A stretch of 64,000 nucleotides of DNA. Origin: Parapedobacter defluvii (GTDB taxonomy: Bacteria > Bacteroidota > Bacteroidia > Sphingobacteriales > Sphingobacteriaceae). The stretch lies in the NCBI RefSeq assembly GCF_014642075.1, contig NZ_BMIK01000015.1:50460-114459 (forward strand), given 5' to 3'. Below the pieces are notes generated by a model. That model searched no databases, was not told the origin of the DNA, and saw only the letters and a program-made list of their open reading frames with translations. Position 1 is the first letter of the stretch. Every line of letters starts with the position of its first letter. Positions 45,589 through 54,359 of the stretch are shown piece after piece. A program made the position numbers and the translations under genes.

Positions 45589-47661
45589 ATGAACGAAGCT
45601 ATTAATACAACCAAGTTGGATTTACATCCCAAAAGCAATATTGCTAACAAAGTTCGTAATACGTCCTTGCCAAGAACCAAACCTTTATTGCCACTTTATG
45701 AAGCCATTAGCAATTCTATTCATTCGATAAATGAATTGTCAAAAACTCAAAATTTAAAAGGTCGGATAATTATCAATTTACTTAGAAACGGAAGTCCTGA
45801 TATTTTGAAAGATTTGCCTGAAGTCGATGAATACCCTATCCACTCAATTGAAATAATAGATAATGGAGTTGGTTTTAATGATGCCAACATGACCTATTTT
45901 ATTGAAGCAGATACAGACCATAAAATTGAAATTGGAGGAAAGGGAGTCGGACGGTTTGTATGCTTAAAGGCTTTTAAAAAAATAATTGTATCAAGCAATT
46001 TCATTGTAGACGGTAGTCTAACACAAAGGTGTTTCGAATACAAAAACACAAAAGAGGGCATACATAATTTTGAAGAAAACATTATCTCCAATAATCAGGA
46101 GCGAATGACGAGATTAGTCTTAAGTGAGTACCGTGACGAATATCAAAAATCTGTACCAAATAATTTGGTACAGATCGCCAGGGAATTAGTCAATCATTTT
46201 TTGCTATATTTCATAGAAGACAGTGCACCAGAGATAATTGTTAGAAATCAGAATAATCATGAAGTAAATTGCAAAAACTTATTCAATACGGAATTCCAGA
46301 AGGAAATTCGATCAGAGCCATTTGAAATCTCCGATCAGGAATTCACATTATATCTAACAAAGAGTTACAAATCACTAAGTCACAAAATACACTATTGTGC
46401 ACACCACAGAAGTGTTAAAGAAGAAGGGCTTATTAGCAAAATACCAGACTTGGGTAAATATTCTATTAAGGAGGATGAAAATAACCAGTTTTATTACCAA
46501 GCCTATGTGGTTAGCAACTTTTTAGACGAACATGTTGATACAGAAAGAGTAGGGTTCAATTTTCCTATTGAAGAAGATGAAGAGGATATGACACTCATTC
46601 AGGAAATAAGCCTTGCCAAAATAAGGAATAGCGCCGTTGAAAAAATAGAAGAATTACTTGCTGATTACCTTTCTGCCGTACGGGAGGCCAAAATAAACAA
46701 TTATCGACCGACAATTAACGATGAATTACCTCAATATCGCGCTGTGTTTAGCCATAGACTGGAAGAAGTGAAAAAGCTACCGCCAAGTCTGAGCAAACAA
46801 AAGCTGGATATTGAGTTGTATAAAATTGAGGCGAACTGGAAAGTTGAAGTAAAGGAAGAAGCCCAAAAACTCCTTGAGGAAACAAAGGATATCCAGAACC
46901 TTGACGAATATAAAATACGATATGAAAAGTTTCTAACCCAATTTAATGAAGTTGGGCAAATAGACTTAGCCCGTTATATAGTTCACAGAAAAACCGTAAT
47001 CGACCTTTTGGACGAGTTTATAAATATTACATCCGAATCAAGATTTCAAGACGAGGATATTATTCACAATATTTTCTTTCCCATACGTAGTTCCTCTGAT
47101 GAGGTTTTGTCGGAAAATCAAAATCTGTGGTTAATTGATGAGCGACTAACCTATCATTCGTTTTTAGCTTCAGACAAGCGATTTGAGAAGATAGGCAATC
47201 TTGATGTGGATAGTAAGGACAGGACTGATCTTTTGATTTATAATGATGCTCTCGCTTTTTCAGAGGACAAAAGAGCCCCTCATAATTCATTTACAATAGT
47301 TGAGTTTAAAAAGCCTCAGAGGAATAATTTTCAAGATTTTGATGCCGAGAGGAATCCAATGGAGCAGTGTGAGCGGTACATTGAAACATTATTGGAGGGT
47401 AAGGTCAAAGATCGAAATGGAAGATTTATTAGTGTCGATCCTAATACTCCATTCTATGTATACATTGTTTGTGATATTACCCCGTCGTTAGAGCGTATTT
47501 TAAGAAGTAGAGAATATATACAAACTCCAGATAAATTAGGATACTTTACTGTTAAAAGTCAATATTACAAGGCTTATATAGAAGTTCTTCCGTTTGAAAA
47601 AGTGCTTAAAGATGCTCAAAAAAGGAATAGAATCCTATTTGATAAATTAGGAATTAGCTAA
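45589..47661 (+). CDS. MORC-like GHKL ATPase fused to a PD-(D/E)xK nuclease domain
   Basis: 690 residues. The N-terminal GHKL ATPase has the N-box LYEAISNSIHS (37-46, Glu and Asn), G1 box IDNGVGF (90-96) and glycine-rich lid GGKGVGRFVCLKAF (116-129), as in MutL/MORC/Hsp90. A middle region with coiled-coil parts (about 340-460) leads to a C-terminal nuclease core: RTDLLIYND (Asp547) and IVEFKKP (Glu572, Lys574), an intact PD-(D/E)xK set, then VYIVCDIT. This is the paraMORC-with-nuclease plan, associated with restriction or phage defence. It is followed 3 bp later by a (frameshifted) GNAT gene and divergent from the NACHT gene. Confidence 0.8.
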   Translation: MNEAINTTKLDLHPKSNIANKVRNTSLPRTKPLLPLYEAISNSIHSINELSKTQNLKGRIIINLLRNGSPDILKDLPEVDEYPIHSIEIIDNGVGFNDANMTYFIEADTDHKIEIGGKGVGRFVCLKAFKKIIVSSNFIVDGSLTQRCFEYKNTKEGIHNFEENIISNNQERMTRLVLSEYRDEYQKSVPNNLVQIARELVNHFLLYFIEDSAPEIIVRNQNNHEVNCKNLFNTEFQKEIRSEPFEISDQEFTLYLTKSYKSLSHKIHYCAHHRSVKEEGLISKIPDLGKYSIKEDENNQFYYQAYVVSNFLDEHVDTERVGFNFPIEEDEEDMTLIQEISLAKIRNSAVEKIEELLADYLSAVREAKINNYRPTINDELPQYRAVFSHRLEEVKKLPPSLSKQKLDIELYKIEANWKVEVKEEAQKLLEETKDIQNLDEYKIRYEKFLTQFNEVGQIDLARYIVHRKTVIDLLDEFINITSESRFQDEDIIHNIFFPIRSSSDEVLSENQNLWLIDERLTYHSFLASDKRFEKIGNLDVDSKDRTDLLIYNDALAFSEDKRAPHNSFTIVEFKKPQRNNFQDFDAERNPMEQCERYIETLLEGKVKDRNGRFISVDPNTPFYVYIVCDITPSLERILRSREYIQTPDKLGYFTVKSQYYKAYIEVLPFEKVLKDAQKRNRILFDKLGIS

Positions 47662-47664
47662 CAC

Positions 47665-48092
47665 ATGAAATACAAAGCTGTTTACGATTCTCCAACAGTG
47701 GAGAGTTACCGATTTTTAAGAGAGATTTGCGGGCTTTTCCCAAAGTCGGAGAAAGCTGCAACGATAGCGCTAAAAAACTCACTTTGCAGTGTCGTTATAT
47801 TAAATACAGACAACGAAAACGAAGTGATAGGTATGGGAAGGTTGGTTGGCGATGGTGGCTGCCATTGCCAAGTAGTAGACATATGCGTTGTACCAGCCCA
47901 TCAGAAAAAAGGATTAGGAAAGCGTATCATGCAGATTTTAAATGATTTCATCGAACGTGAACTGCCATCGTCTTGCTACGTAAATCTTATTGCGGACGGA
48001 AATGCTATGATCTTTATGCCCAATATGGTTTTCAGCCCGTGTGGCCAAAATCAAGAGGTATGGGAAAAGTGATCACGGGTAATAACCCTTAA
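47665..48092 (+). pseudogene. GNAT acetyltransferase with a late single-base deletion
   Basis: Start ATG 47665. The open frame (to 48072) has a good GNAT core: VIGMGRLVGDGG, VVDICVVPAHQKKGLGKRIM (acetyl-CoA loop) and SCYVNLIADGNA. After about 48005 the in-frame reading loses the family ending, while the -1 frame gives LYAQYGFQPVWPKSRGM and stops at 48090-48092, exactly the usual GNAT C-terminus. So one base seems missing near 48003-48007. It could be a real frameshift mutation or a sequencing error. The deletion does not lie in a homopolymer. Confidence 0.75.
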
Positions 48093-48107
48093 CTTTACCG
48101 ATTAATT

Positions 48108-48374
48108 TTAGTAAAGCCCACGAATAAACTCGTACGTTTTGTTTCTTTCGTTTTCCTTATAACCAACTTCGGGAGTTTTAGCAGCAAAAATCGTTATAAA
48201 AATTAGGTTGAGACACTGTGCCATGATTGCAACTGCACCAGATAAAAGCCCGATAAAAAGAATCCAAATCGTTGGTTCTTTCTTAACATACCAAAGAACA
48301 GCAAATATCAGTGCTGTAAGTATTGTAAATATAAGTAAAATTGTCGTTTTAATTTTGGGAATGTTACGTATCAT
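48108..48374 (-). CDS. Small membrane protein, unknown
   Basis: 88 residues, two membrane helices (about 10-30 TILLIFTILTALIFAVLWYV and 34-66 TIWILFIGLLSGAVAIMAQ...), then a charged tail ending in NKTYEFIRGLY. I do not recognise it. It begins 6 bp after the end of a 34-residue membrane peptide frame on the same strand. Confidence 0.5.
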   Translation of the reverse strand: MIRNIPKIKTTILLIFTILTALIFAVLWYVKKEPTIWILFIGLLSGAVAIMAQCLNLIFITIFAAKTPEVGYKENERNKTYEFIRGLY

Positions 48375-48380
48375 AATGCT

Positions 48381-48485
48381 TTAAAAAATAAGTACAATAA
48401 ATATATAAGCGATTTTTAATACTATACAGCTAATCAAGATACCATCTACAATCTTCGTCTGCATATTTCTATCATAATCGTCCAT
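48381..48485 (-). CDS. Possible 34-residue single-pass membrane peptide
   Basis: ATG 48485 to TAA 48381; the first 14 residues are polar, the rest a single hydrophobic helix (ILISCIVLKIAYIFIVLIF). It is closely followed by the 88-residue membrane protein gene, suggesting a pair. Short frames like this occur by chance in AT-rich DNA, so confidence is limited. Confidence 0.35.
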   Translation of the reverse strand: MDDYDRNMQTKIVDGILISCIVLKIAYIFIVLIF

Positions 48486-48506
48486 GTTGCTACATCTTGA
48501 TCGTTA

Positions 48507-49838
48507 TCATTCAACAGAGAGAATATACTTCGCAATTTCTTTTAAATCCTCATCTGGTATTTGAGGAAAGCCTGGCATCTGCATAAGTTCTTGACGTTTT
48601 TTTCCCGGTGCTTTTATCCATGCGATCAGCTTCTCCTCATCACCCTCATAGATCTGTTTCATCTCTTTAATTGGTGGCCCGACTAATTGCTGATCCAACT
48701 GGTGGCAACCTGCACAACTTGCTTGGAAAAGAGCTGTCCCCTTTGCCAAGTCACCTAAGGACTCATCAATCACCAGATCCATTTCTTCCTCGACAGGACT
48801 CTCCCGAGCCTCTTTACTCATCGCCTGAAAAGACGCTGTATGTGATGCCATCATCCTTTGGTGTTTGTCCAATGCATTATGACGATACATCTGTCGGCTA
48901 CCACCATAACACACCATAAAAGCCAATATAGCGATCGCTATTTTCCAAAAATGCTTATCGAGACGTTCGTCCGTATCCTTTATAGTTTTCCATATCCACC
49001 AAAGTGCCAGCACAAGCAACCCACCGGCTACCCCCATAATTTCAATGACTTCAAAGCTAACGCCCTTTGCAGGTAAGGTCATTAGAACAATGCTGCCAAA
49101 AACGATCTGTGCAGCCAGACCGATTAAGGCGATATGATAACCGATTCGCTTGATCTGCGCTCGGGTAAAAGTATAGTATATATCCTCAAACGGATAGTTC
49201 TTACGGCCATTGTACCATACAATGAATATTCCGGTTACCGCAATACAGGCGCCTAAAAATTCAAAATACCTTGGAAATACGTTAGGTAATACCAATGCAC
49301 TGAGAAAGCCTTTGACCGTTCCCCACTTTTCGGGAAACATCATCAAATTGACATTGGTAAGGAATATTAAGGGGATAAACAGGAATATCAAAACGGATAG
49401 TGCAATGATGCCGATATGTATTCCCCGGTGCTTGCTCATTACCGTCCAACTATACTTATGCAAATAGGTCAACAGAAAAGCAATAGTGACCAACGGGATA
49501 ATCATGATCCAGGCAAAGCCTGTAAGGGCATTGGCCGAGTAGAAATAAACTGTATATAGTGTATTAATACTTAGTAACGGTGCTACGCCCAGCACTACCG
49601 CAATGCTCTTGTTCACGGTAATCGTTTTGGCAATTTCATAGGCAAATAGATCATATTGTTTATTCTTCAATCCCTTTATCTGAGCCCAGAGTGTAATGAT
49701 ACTCCCGCCGACCATCAGGTTGATAAAGATAATATGGAACAGGAAAGAAACGATCAATAGTGTTACCAACAACCATTCCGGTAGTGGTAAATCCAATGGA
49801 ATATCTTTAGGAACAGGGGTATTTATCTGTAATAGCAT
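48507..49838 (-). CDS. Membrane protein with C-terminal cytochrome c domain (second of a pair)
   Basis: 443 residues from ATG 49838; the frame extends upstream into the preceding gene but this start gives a clean first helix. About eight membrane helices (8-330) are followed by a single cytochrome c domain (about 362-440) with haem site CAGCH and a distal Met in MPGF. It resembles quinol-oxidase-like or bd-type membrane subunits joined to cytochrome c, common in Bacteroidota respiratory clusters; I cannot name the complex. It begins 16 bp after the companion gene, which has the same plan. Confidence 0.75.
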   Translation of the reverse strand: MLLQINTPVPKDIPLDLPLPEWLLVTLLIVSFLFHIIFINLMVGGSIITLWAQIKGLKNKQYDLFAYEIAKTITVNKSIAVVLGVAPLLSINTLYTVYFYSANALTGFAWIMIIPLVTIAFLLTYLHKYSWTVMSKHRGIHIGIIALSVLIFLFIPLIFLTNVNLMMFPEKWGTVKGFLSALVLPNVFPRYFEFLGACIAVTGIFIVWYNGRKNYPFEDIYYTFTRAQIKRIGYHIALIGLAAQIVFGSIVLMTLPAKGVSFEVIEIMGVAGGLLVLALWWIWKTIKDTDERLDKHFWKIAIAILAFMVCYGGSRQMYRHNALDKHQRMMASHTASFQAMSKEARESPVEEEMDLVIDESLGDLAKGTALFQASCAGCHQLDQQLVGPPIKEMKQIYEGDEEKLIAWIKAPGKKRQELMQMPGFPQIPDEDLKEIAKYILSVE

Positions 49839-49854
49839 CTGAGTAAAATCTTGT

Positions 49855-51336
49855 TTATTTAGTTGTTTCGTTGTCTTTATTCTGCGCTGCTTCTGCTTCC
49901 AAACCCTTGGCCACCTCATCTACAGCATTTAAAGGGTTGATAGCAACACCAGCTGACTGCGCTCCTTGCAGAGACTCTCCCGATTCCTGCAATTGCTTGA
50001 TGTAAGCTACGAGCGCTTCCAGTTCCTTTTTATTTCCCGGAAATGGGGGCATAAACGCCCGTCCCTGATGCATAGCAGGTATGTAAGTGGCCATCGCTTG
50101 TTCGTTAAGCGGCTTGCCCTTTCCGTACATGTTCTCGAAGACATCGATAATCGAATTGATCCCATTGGTCGTATGGCAACGGCTACAAGTGAGAATAAAA
50201 ACATCCCTTCCCGCCATGACCTTATTTTCCGGGGTGATCTCGTGTACGGAAGCGTACGTCGCATGCTTTAGTATTCCATCTTTTTTATACAACGGGTAAT
50301 CCTCTTCGCGGAGCAGGTTGGAATACATATAGTTTCCGATTACATAGGGCTTCCTCACAAACTCTCTGACACGCTCAAAGATTCCCAAAAAGCCAAAGAC
50401 GAATAAACAAGGTAAGACCACTACGGCAAAATTGACTTTTTTTGGTTTAGCCAACGCCCATATGGCCAATATGATAGAAAGTGATGCTGCACCAACAATA
50501 AAGTACTTTAGAAGATCATAATACTGCTCAAAATCCATAGATCCAACTGCGGTACTCATATTTGCCTTCATGGCTTCAGGCATCACGTTCCAATAGAAAA
50601 TTGCTCCGGCGATAGCAAACGGCGTCCATAGAAGAACCCATCGTCCGGCATATTTTATCGCTTTAGTCCGTATCTCCGAATCTTTTCGGGAAAATATCGT
50701 GGTGAGCAACATGCCGAAGACACCGCCGACCAACATCGCCACAGGTGTACGGAACGCCAGTTGGGGAAGATATATAGGGTTGGTAAATCCGTTCAATAAA
50801 CTTTTATCGGTATTCCAGTTACCCGGATCCATCATAAATCCCAAAATAGATACAATAATAACCATCGTAATCCAAGATGCAATACTCAGGAATGCACCGA
50901 ATCGAATGTGTTTTAGCTTTGCATTCAAAGATTTATTGGAGTTCTTCCATGTCAGGTAATAAATCATGATAAGCACCACTTCCGTTACAAAAACTACCCA
51001 CTCGGTAAACCAGGCCCAATAGAACACCCGGATCAAGCTACCTATCGAACTTGGACTGACCAGTGCAACAGAAAACCAGATTCCAACACCGGTCATTGCG
51101 CCAATTGTCGTAGTGATGATGAAAGCTACCTTCATTTTATTATAAATGAGGTTATCCCACTTGTTATCAGTAATCTGATCGGGGGGTGCATTTTTAACGC
51201 CTTTGTATTCCAACCATGTAATATACGGTATGAAACCAACGGCCAGTCCGTGATTAATCATAACGTGAATGATGGCAATGACGGCTATCAAAAAGCGGTC
51301 ATTCAACCAGTCCAAATGAAACATTGGAAAATCCAT
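49855..51336 (-). CDS. Membrane protein with cytochrome c domain (first of a pair)
   Basis: 493 residues. About nine membrane helices (10-335) including NHGLAVGFIPYITWLEY, a region resembling cytochrome-bd subunit I, then a periplasmic cytochrome c domain (about 380-450) with CSRCH and the distal MPPFPG methionine. The C-terminus is a low-complexity acidic tail. Together with the next gene it should form a membrane electron-transfer module from quinol to a periplasmic acceptor. Histidines in the helices could bind b-type haems. Specific function unknown. Confidence 0.75.
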   Translation of the reverse strand: MDFPMFHLDWLNDRFLIAVIAIIHVMINHGLAVGFIPYITWLEYKGVKNAPPDQITDNKWDNLIYNKMKVAFIITTTIGAMTGVGIWFSVALVSPSSIGSLIRVFYWAWFTEWVVFVTEVVLIMIYYLTWKNSNKSLNAKLKHIRFGAFLSIASWITMVIIVSILGFMMDPGNWNTDKSLLNGFTNPIYLPQLAFRTPVAMLVGGVFGMLLTTIFSRKDSEIRTKAIKYAGRWVLLWTPFAIAGAIFYWNVMPEAMKANMSTAVGSMDFEQYYDLLKYFIVGAASLSIILAIWALAKPKKVNFAVVVLPCLFVFGFLGIFERVREFVRKPYVIGNYMYSNLLREEDYPLYKKDGILKHATYASVHEITPENKVMAGRDVFILTCSRCHTTNGINSIIDVFENMYGKGKPLNEQAMATYIPAMHQGRAFMPPFPGNKKELEALVAYIKQLQESGESLQGAQSAGVAINPLNAVDEVAKGLEAEAAQNKDNETTK

Positions 51337-51578
51337 AAATCTCTATCTCTTTTGTTTTTTGACAAAATTCCCACTTTGGAAGGAAGTATCGTCGAAATAG
51401 AGGTGCAGAAGGTTTTTGTTTTTGGAACAGACTATTGTTGTTTCTGTTACAATTGTTTAGTTATTCGTAACCGACTAACAATAGACGTAAAATTGGTCTT
51501 GTGCAATATATTTAAAAAACAGAAAGGCAGTCCTAATTCAATAGAACTGCCTATGCTATATCGACTAAAAGTTTGAGT
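51337..51578. other. Intergenic region between cytochrome pair and AraC gene
   Basis: 242 bp containing the minus-strand terminator of the AraC unit at 51515-51552 and, presumably, the promoter of the cytochrome pair; no clear -7 box was found. Confidence 0.3.
51515..51552 (-). terminator. Terminator after the AraC-family gene
   Basis: AGGCAGT (51552-51546 read on the minus strand) pairs with ACTGCCT (51531-51525), 14-base loop, followed by TTCTGTTTTTT. Confidence 0.75.
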
Positions 51579-52448
51579 TTATCTTTGCATTTTACGAAAT
51601 TCCTCAGGGCTGATTCCATGTTTCTTTTTAAAAAAGGTGATGAAGTATGAACAACTTTCAAATCCCAGCTCAAACGATATTTCGGATACGGTCTTAAACG
51701 TATGATACAACAATCGCTCTGCTTCCATAAGAATCCTGTCCCTTATCAATTCACCGACACTTCTATTTCGTCTTTCTTTACAGATACGGTTTAGGTAATT
51801 TGTTGAAATGTTGAGCTTCTCTGCGTAGAATGACGGGAAGCGCTCACTCCTGTAAAATTGTTCGAGCAATTGTTCGAATTCCCGAACCCTATTCTCTCTT
51901 TCTTTATTATAGGGCATAGCCCATCGTATACCATTACAACGTTCCAGCATACCCAATACAATATTCAAGTAAGAGCGCAGGATCGTTTTAGAATCTTTAT
52001 CCGATAGTTTGACCTCATCAAACATTGAATCCATCATCATGCGCCACTTAGAAATGTCTATATGTTCTTCCAAGTGCTTATATACGACATTATCCTTTAA
52101 AAAGGAGAAATCATGCAGCACGTTATCGTTATAACGCTTTGTAAAAAAAGAATCCGTAAAATATAAAACCCACCCCTTAGCTTCTCTATGTATTTCAAAT
52201 GTGCAGACACTGGACGGGGCAATGCTCATCGCTTCTCCTTTTTGAACCTGTACGATCGACTGATCGATAGCAAATCTCCCTCCCTCTTCCTCAAAGTAGA
52301 TGATCGTATAGAACTTTCTTTGATTGGGTAAGGATAGGATACTATACTGCCGGTTAAAGGCATGAAGCGGTGTAACGATAAAACCTATATTTGGGTTTTC
52401 TAAATCTTCCAGTGTCAAAACGTTAATTTCTTCTGTTTTGACAACCAT
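51579..52448 (-). CDS. AraC-family transcription regulator
   Basis: 289 residues with an N-terminal cupin-like effector domain (about 25-160) and two C-terminal helix-turn-helix motifs (about 185-288: FYAEKLNISTNYLNRICKE and VSEISFELGFESCSYFITFFKKKHGISPEEFR). Its gene lies 39 bp after the small CxGxC protein and sco on the same strand, so it may be an autoregulatory controller of the copper and cytochrome genes around it. Confidence 0.92.
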   Translation of the reverse strand: MVVKTEEINVLTLEDLENPNIGFIVTPLHAFNRQYSILSLPNQRKFYTIIYFEEEGGRFAIDQSIVQVQKGEAMSIAPSSVCTFEIHREAKGWVLYFTDSFFTKRYNDNVLHDFSFLKDNVVYKHLEEHIDISKWRMMMDSMFDEVKLSDKDSKTILRSYLNIVLGMLERCNGIRWAMPYNKERENRVREFEQLLEQFYRSERFPSFYAEKLNISTNYLNRICKERRNRSVGELIRDRILMEAERLLYHTFKTVSEISFELGFESCSYFITFFKKKHGISPEEFRKMQR

Positions 52449-52487
52449 AATAATATTACCTTAACTTAATAATAATCGATAGATTAA

Positions 52488-52865
52488 TTAGCTAAGGAAT
52501 ACCGGCGGTTTGAAGATACCAATGCAGAACCCGTCAGACAATGGTTCGGAAGATATAGGTGCAAAAACTATATCGGCAACGGGTTGATAATTAATTTTTT
52601 TGTATTTATGCCCGAAGACAGGTAAGACCATGGCAATCTCAAGCAATTTGATTTTTATCTGTGCATCGGTATTACTGTTTTCCTCTTTGAGCTTTTCTTC
52701 CAGATAACAAGATCCTTTACATACAGGGATGGCATCAAACCGATTGATACATAATTGCCTTTCAATGTAATCCCTATTGAGCTGAAAGCCCAGATAAATC
52801 CATATACTTCCCATCGACTGCATAATAACAGCCAAAAGCAAAGATATGTACATGAATTTTCTCAA
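52488..52865 (-). CDS. Small CxGxC protein next to SCO, copy 1
   Basis: 125 residues; frame opens with TTG at 52865, an ATG follows four codons later. A hydrophobic N-terminus (1-~25) is followed by NRDYIERQLCINRFDAIPVCKGSCYLEEKLKE; the carboxy end is GIFKPPVF. It is clearly paralogous to the plus-strand protein at 54360 (same NRxYIxxxLCxNR, CxGxC, KLK and PPxF). No named family comes to mind. Position directly after a SCO gene in both copies suggests a partner in copper or thiol handling. Confidence 0.65.
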   Translation of the reverse strand: MRKFMYISLLLAVIMQSMGSIWIYLGFQLNRDYIERQLCINRFDAIPVCKGSCYLEEKLKEENSNTDAQIKIKLLEIAMVLPVFGHKYKKINYQPVADIVFAPISSEPLSDGFCIGIFKPPVFLS

Positions 52866-52887
52866 AACTGTGCGAATCTAATAAAAT

Positions 52888-53490
52888 TTAATTTTCCTTT
52901 CTTAGGATATCGATGTCTTTCAAAAGCCTTTTTGTCTCTACGTCTGATGTACCATCGTACACGCCCCTGATATGAAGATCTTTGTCCACTAAGAGAAGAC
53001 CTCCGCTGTGCGTAAAACCACCGGGAGCCAAACTATCAGGATGTGCAATAGCATAATAGGATTTTTCCGCTAACCGCATGACTTCCTCCTGATTCCCATA
53101 CACGAAGTACCATTTATTGCCCTTAGCGCCTATTTTATCAGCATATGCCTTTAGGGCAGGTATGGTATCCCTTTTGGGGTCAATAGTATATGAAAGCAGA
53201 ATTACATCCTCCATATCCTGTGTTTTCTCCTGCACATGTTTCATTTGAGCATTCATCTGGGGACAAATGGTCGGGCAAGACAGGAAGATAAATGATGCAA
53301 CGTGAATCTTGTTCTTTAAACCGTTTGAGGATATCACCGTACTATCCTGATCGCGCATGACAAACGAATCAATTGTCGGATAAACGGTCTTACCTCCCTG
53401 TTTTGTAGGGTTGCCAAGATAGGGCAATCTGCTCTCCTGACAAGAGGTGAAATTAAATACAATGACTAAAAACAGAATGACCCTACCCAT
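52888..53490 (-). CDS. SCO1/SenC-family copper chaperone lipoprotein, copy 1
   Basis: 200 residues from ATG 53490 (lipoprotein signal with FTSC); the longer frame from 53529 would begin upstream of the likely transcription start. A thioredoxin fold with the copper-binding CPTIC motif (LSCPTICPQMN) and the conserved histidine in GFTHSGG. SCO proteins load copper into cytochrome oxidases or act as thiol reductases. Followed by a small CxGxC protein and an AraC regulator; divergent from a second SCO. Confidence 0.92.
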   Translation of the reverse strand: MGRVILFLVIVFNFTSCQESRLPYLGNPTKQGGKTVYPTIDSFVMRDQDSTVISSNGLKNKIHVASFIFLSCPTICPQMNAQMKHVQEKTQDMEDVILLSYTIDPKRDTIPALKAYADKIGAKGNKWYFVYGNQEEVMRLAEKSYYAIAHPDSLAPGGFTHSGGLLLVDKDLHIRGVYDGTSDVETKRLLKDIDILRKEN

Positions 53491-53518
53491 AAAACGCAAC
53501 AGAATAATATTAAACATC

Positions 53519-53526
53519 CAAATATA
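53519..53526 (-). promoter_or_regulatory. -7 element of the minus-strand sco gene
   Basis: Reads TATATTTG on the minus strand (exact TAnnTTTG), about 29 bp before the chosen ATG at 53490. It supports the shorter start. Confidence 0.45.
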
Positions 53527-53644
53527 CATTTTATCGACAAAACTTTATCGGAGCTTGCCTATTGTACTTTAACCAAACCCTGTTATGCACGAAAACCTAC
53601 ATCAATAGCACGCTTATGTAAATAGTTGAAAATATATAGAGTGG

Positions 53645-53652
53645 TAACTTTG
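53645..53652 (+). promoter_or_regulatory. -7 element of the plus-strand sco operon
   Basis: TAACTTTG, exact TAnnTTTG, 41 bp before the ATG at 53693; a TTG at 53626-53628 is a short-spaced -33 candidate. Together with the element at 53519 it makes this a divergent promoter region. Confidence 0.5.
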
Positions 53653-53692
53653 TATGCAATTTTAATGCGTTCGAATATACGATAGAAAACAT

Positions 53693-54346
53693 ATGCAGTC
53701 ATTTAAAATTCTTAAAGTATGGTATTTGCTTTTTAGCATTGCTATCCTTCATGCCTGTGGTGGACAAGGTGCTGACGGGAATCTCCCTATTGTGGGTGAG
53801 AAAGAAATTGTTTCGATCGAAAAAGATGGGAAGACCGTTACCGATACCATTTACCATAAAATCCCTGCATTCCGGTTTGTGGATCAGGACAGTGTCTGGA
53901 TATCCAATGATGATGTAGCGGACAAGATATATCTGGCAGACTTCTTTTTTACACGTTGTCCGACGATATGCCCGCTACTTGCTAAAAATATGTTGACCAT
54001 CGCAAAAGAGTTTGAAAACGAGGAGCGTTTAATGATATTATCGCACACGATTGATGCGAAACACGATACGCCGGCTGTGCTAAAAGATTACGCCGTTAAA
54101 CTTGGCGCACCGTCAAACTGGCACTTCTTAAATGGCCCTCAGGACGCTGTCTACCATATTGCAGGAAAAGAGGGTTACTTTTCATATGCTGAGGAAAACC
54201 CCGACATTCCCGGAGGCTTTGACCATAGTGGTGCATTTACATTAGTGGATACCAAGGGACACGTAAGGGGTGTTTACGATGGCACCCGTGAAGATGAAGC
54301 GAAAAAGGCCATAGAAGACATCCGTAAATTATTGGCACAATTTTAA
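53693..54346 (+). CDS. SCO1/SenC-family copper chaperone lipoprotein, copy 2
   Basis: 217 residues; lipoprotein signal ending LHAC. Copper ligands as in copy 1: CPTIC in FTRCPTICPLLAKN and His in GFDHSGAF. The two SCO proteins share the KxxF..DQD and CPTICP contexts but differ enough to be separate paralogues. It heads the plus-strand run of copper and cytochrome genes. Confidence 0.92.
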   Translation: MQSFKILKVWYLLFSIAILHACGGQGADGNLPIVGEKEIVSIEKDGKTVTDTIYHKIPAFRFVDQDSVWISNDDVADKIYLADFFFTRCPTICPLLAKNMLTIAKEFENEERLMILSHTIDAKHDTPAVLKDYAVKLGAPSNWHFLNGPQDAVYHIAGKEGYFSYAEENPDIPGGFDHSGAFTLVDTKGHVRGVYDGTREDEAKKAIEDIRKLLAQF

Positions 54347-54359
54347 AATATAAACTGAA

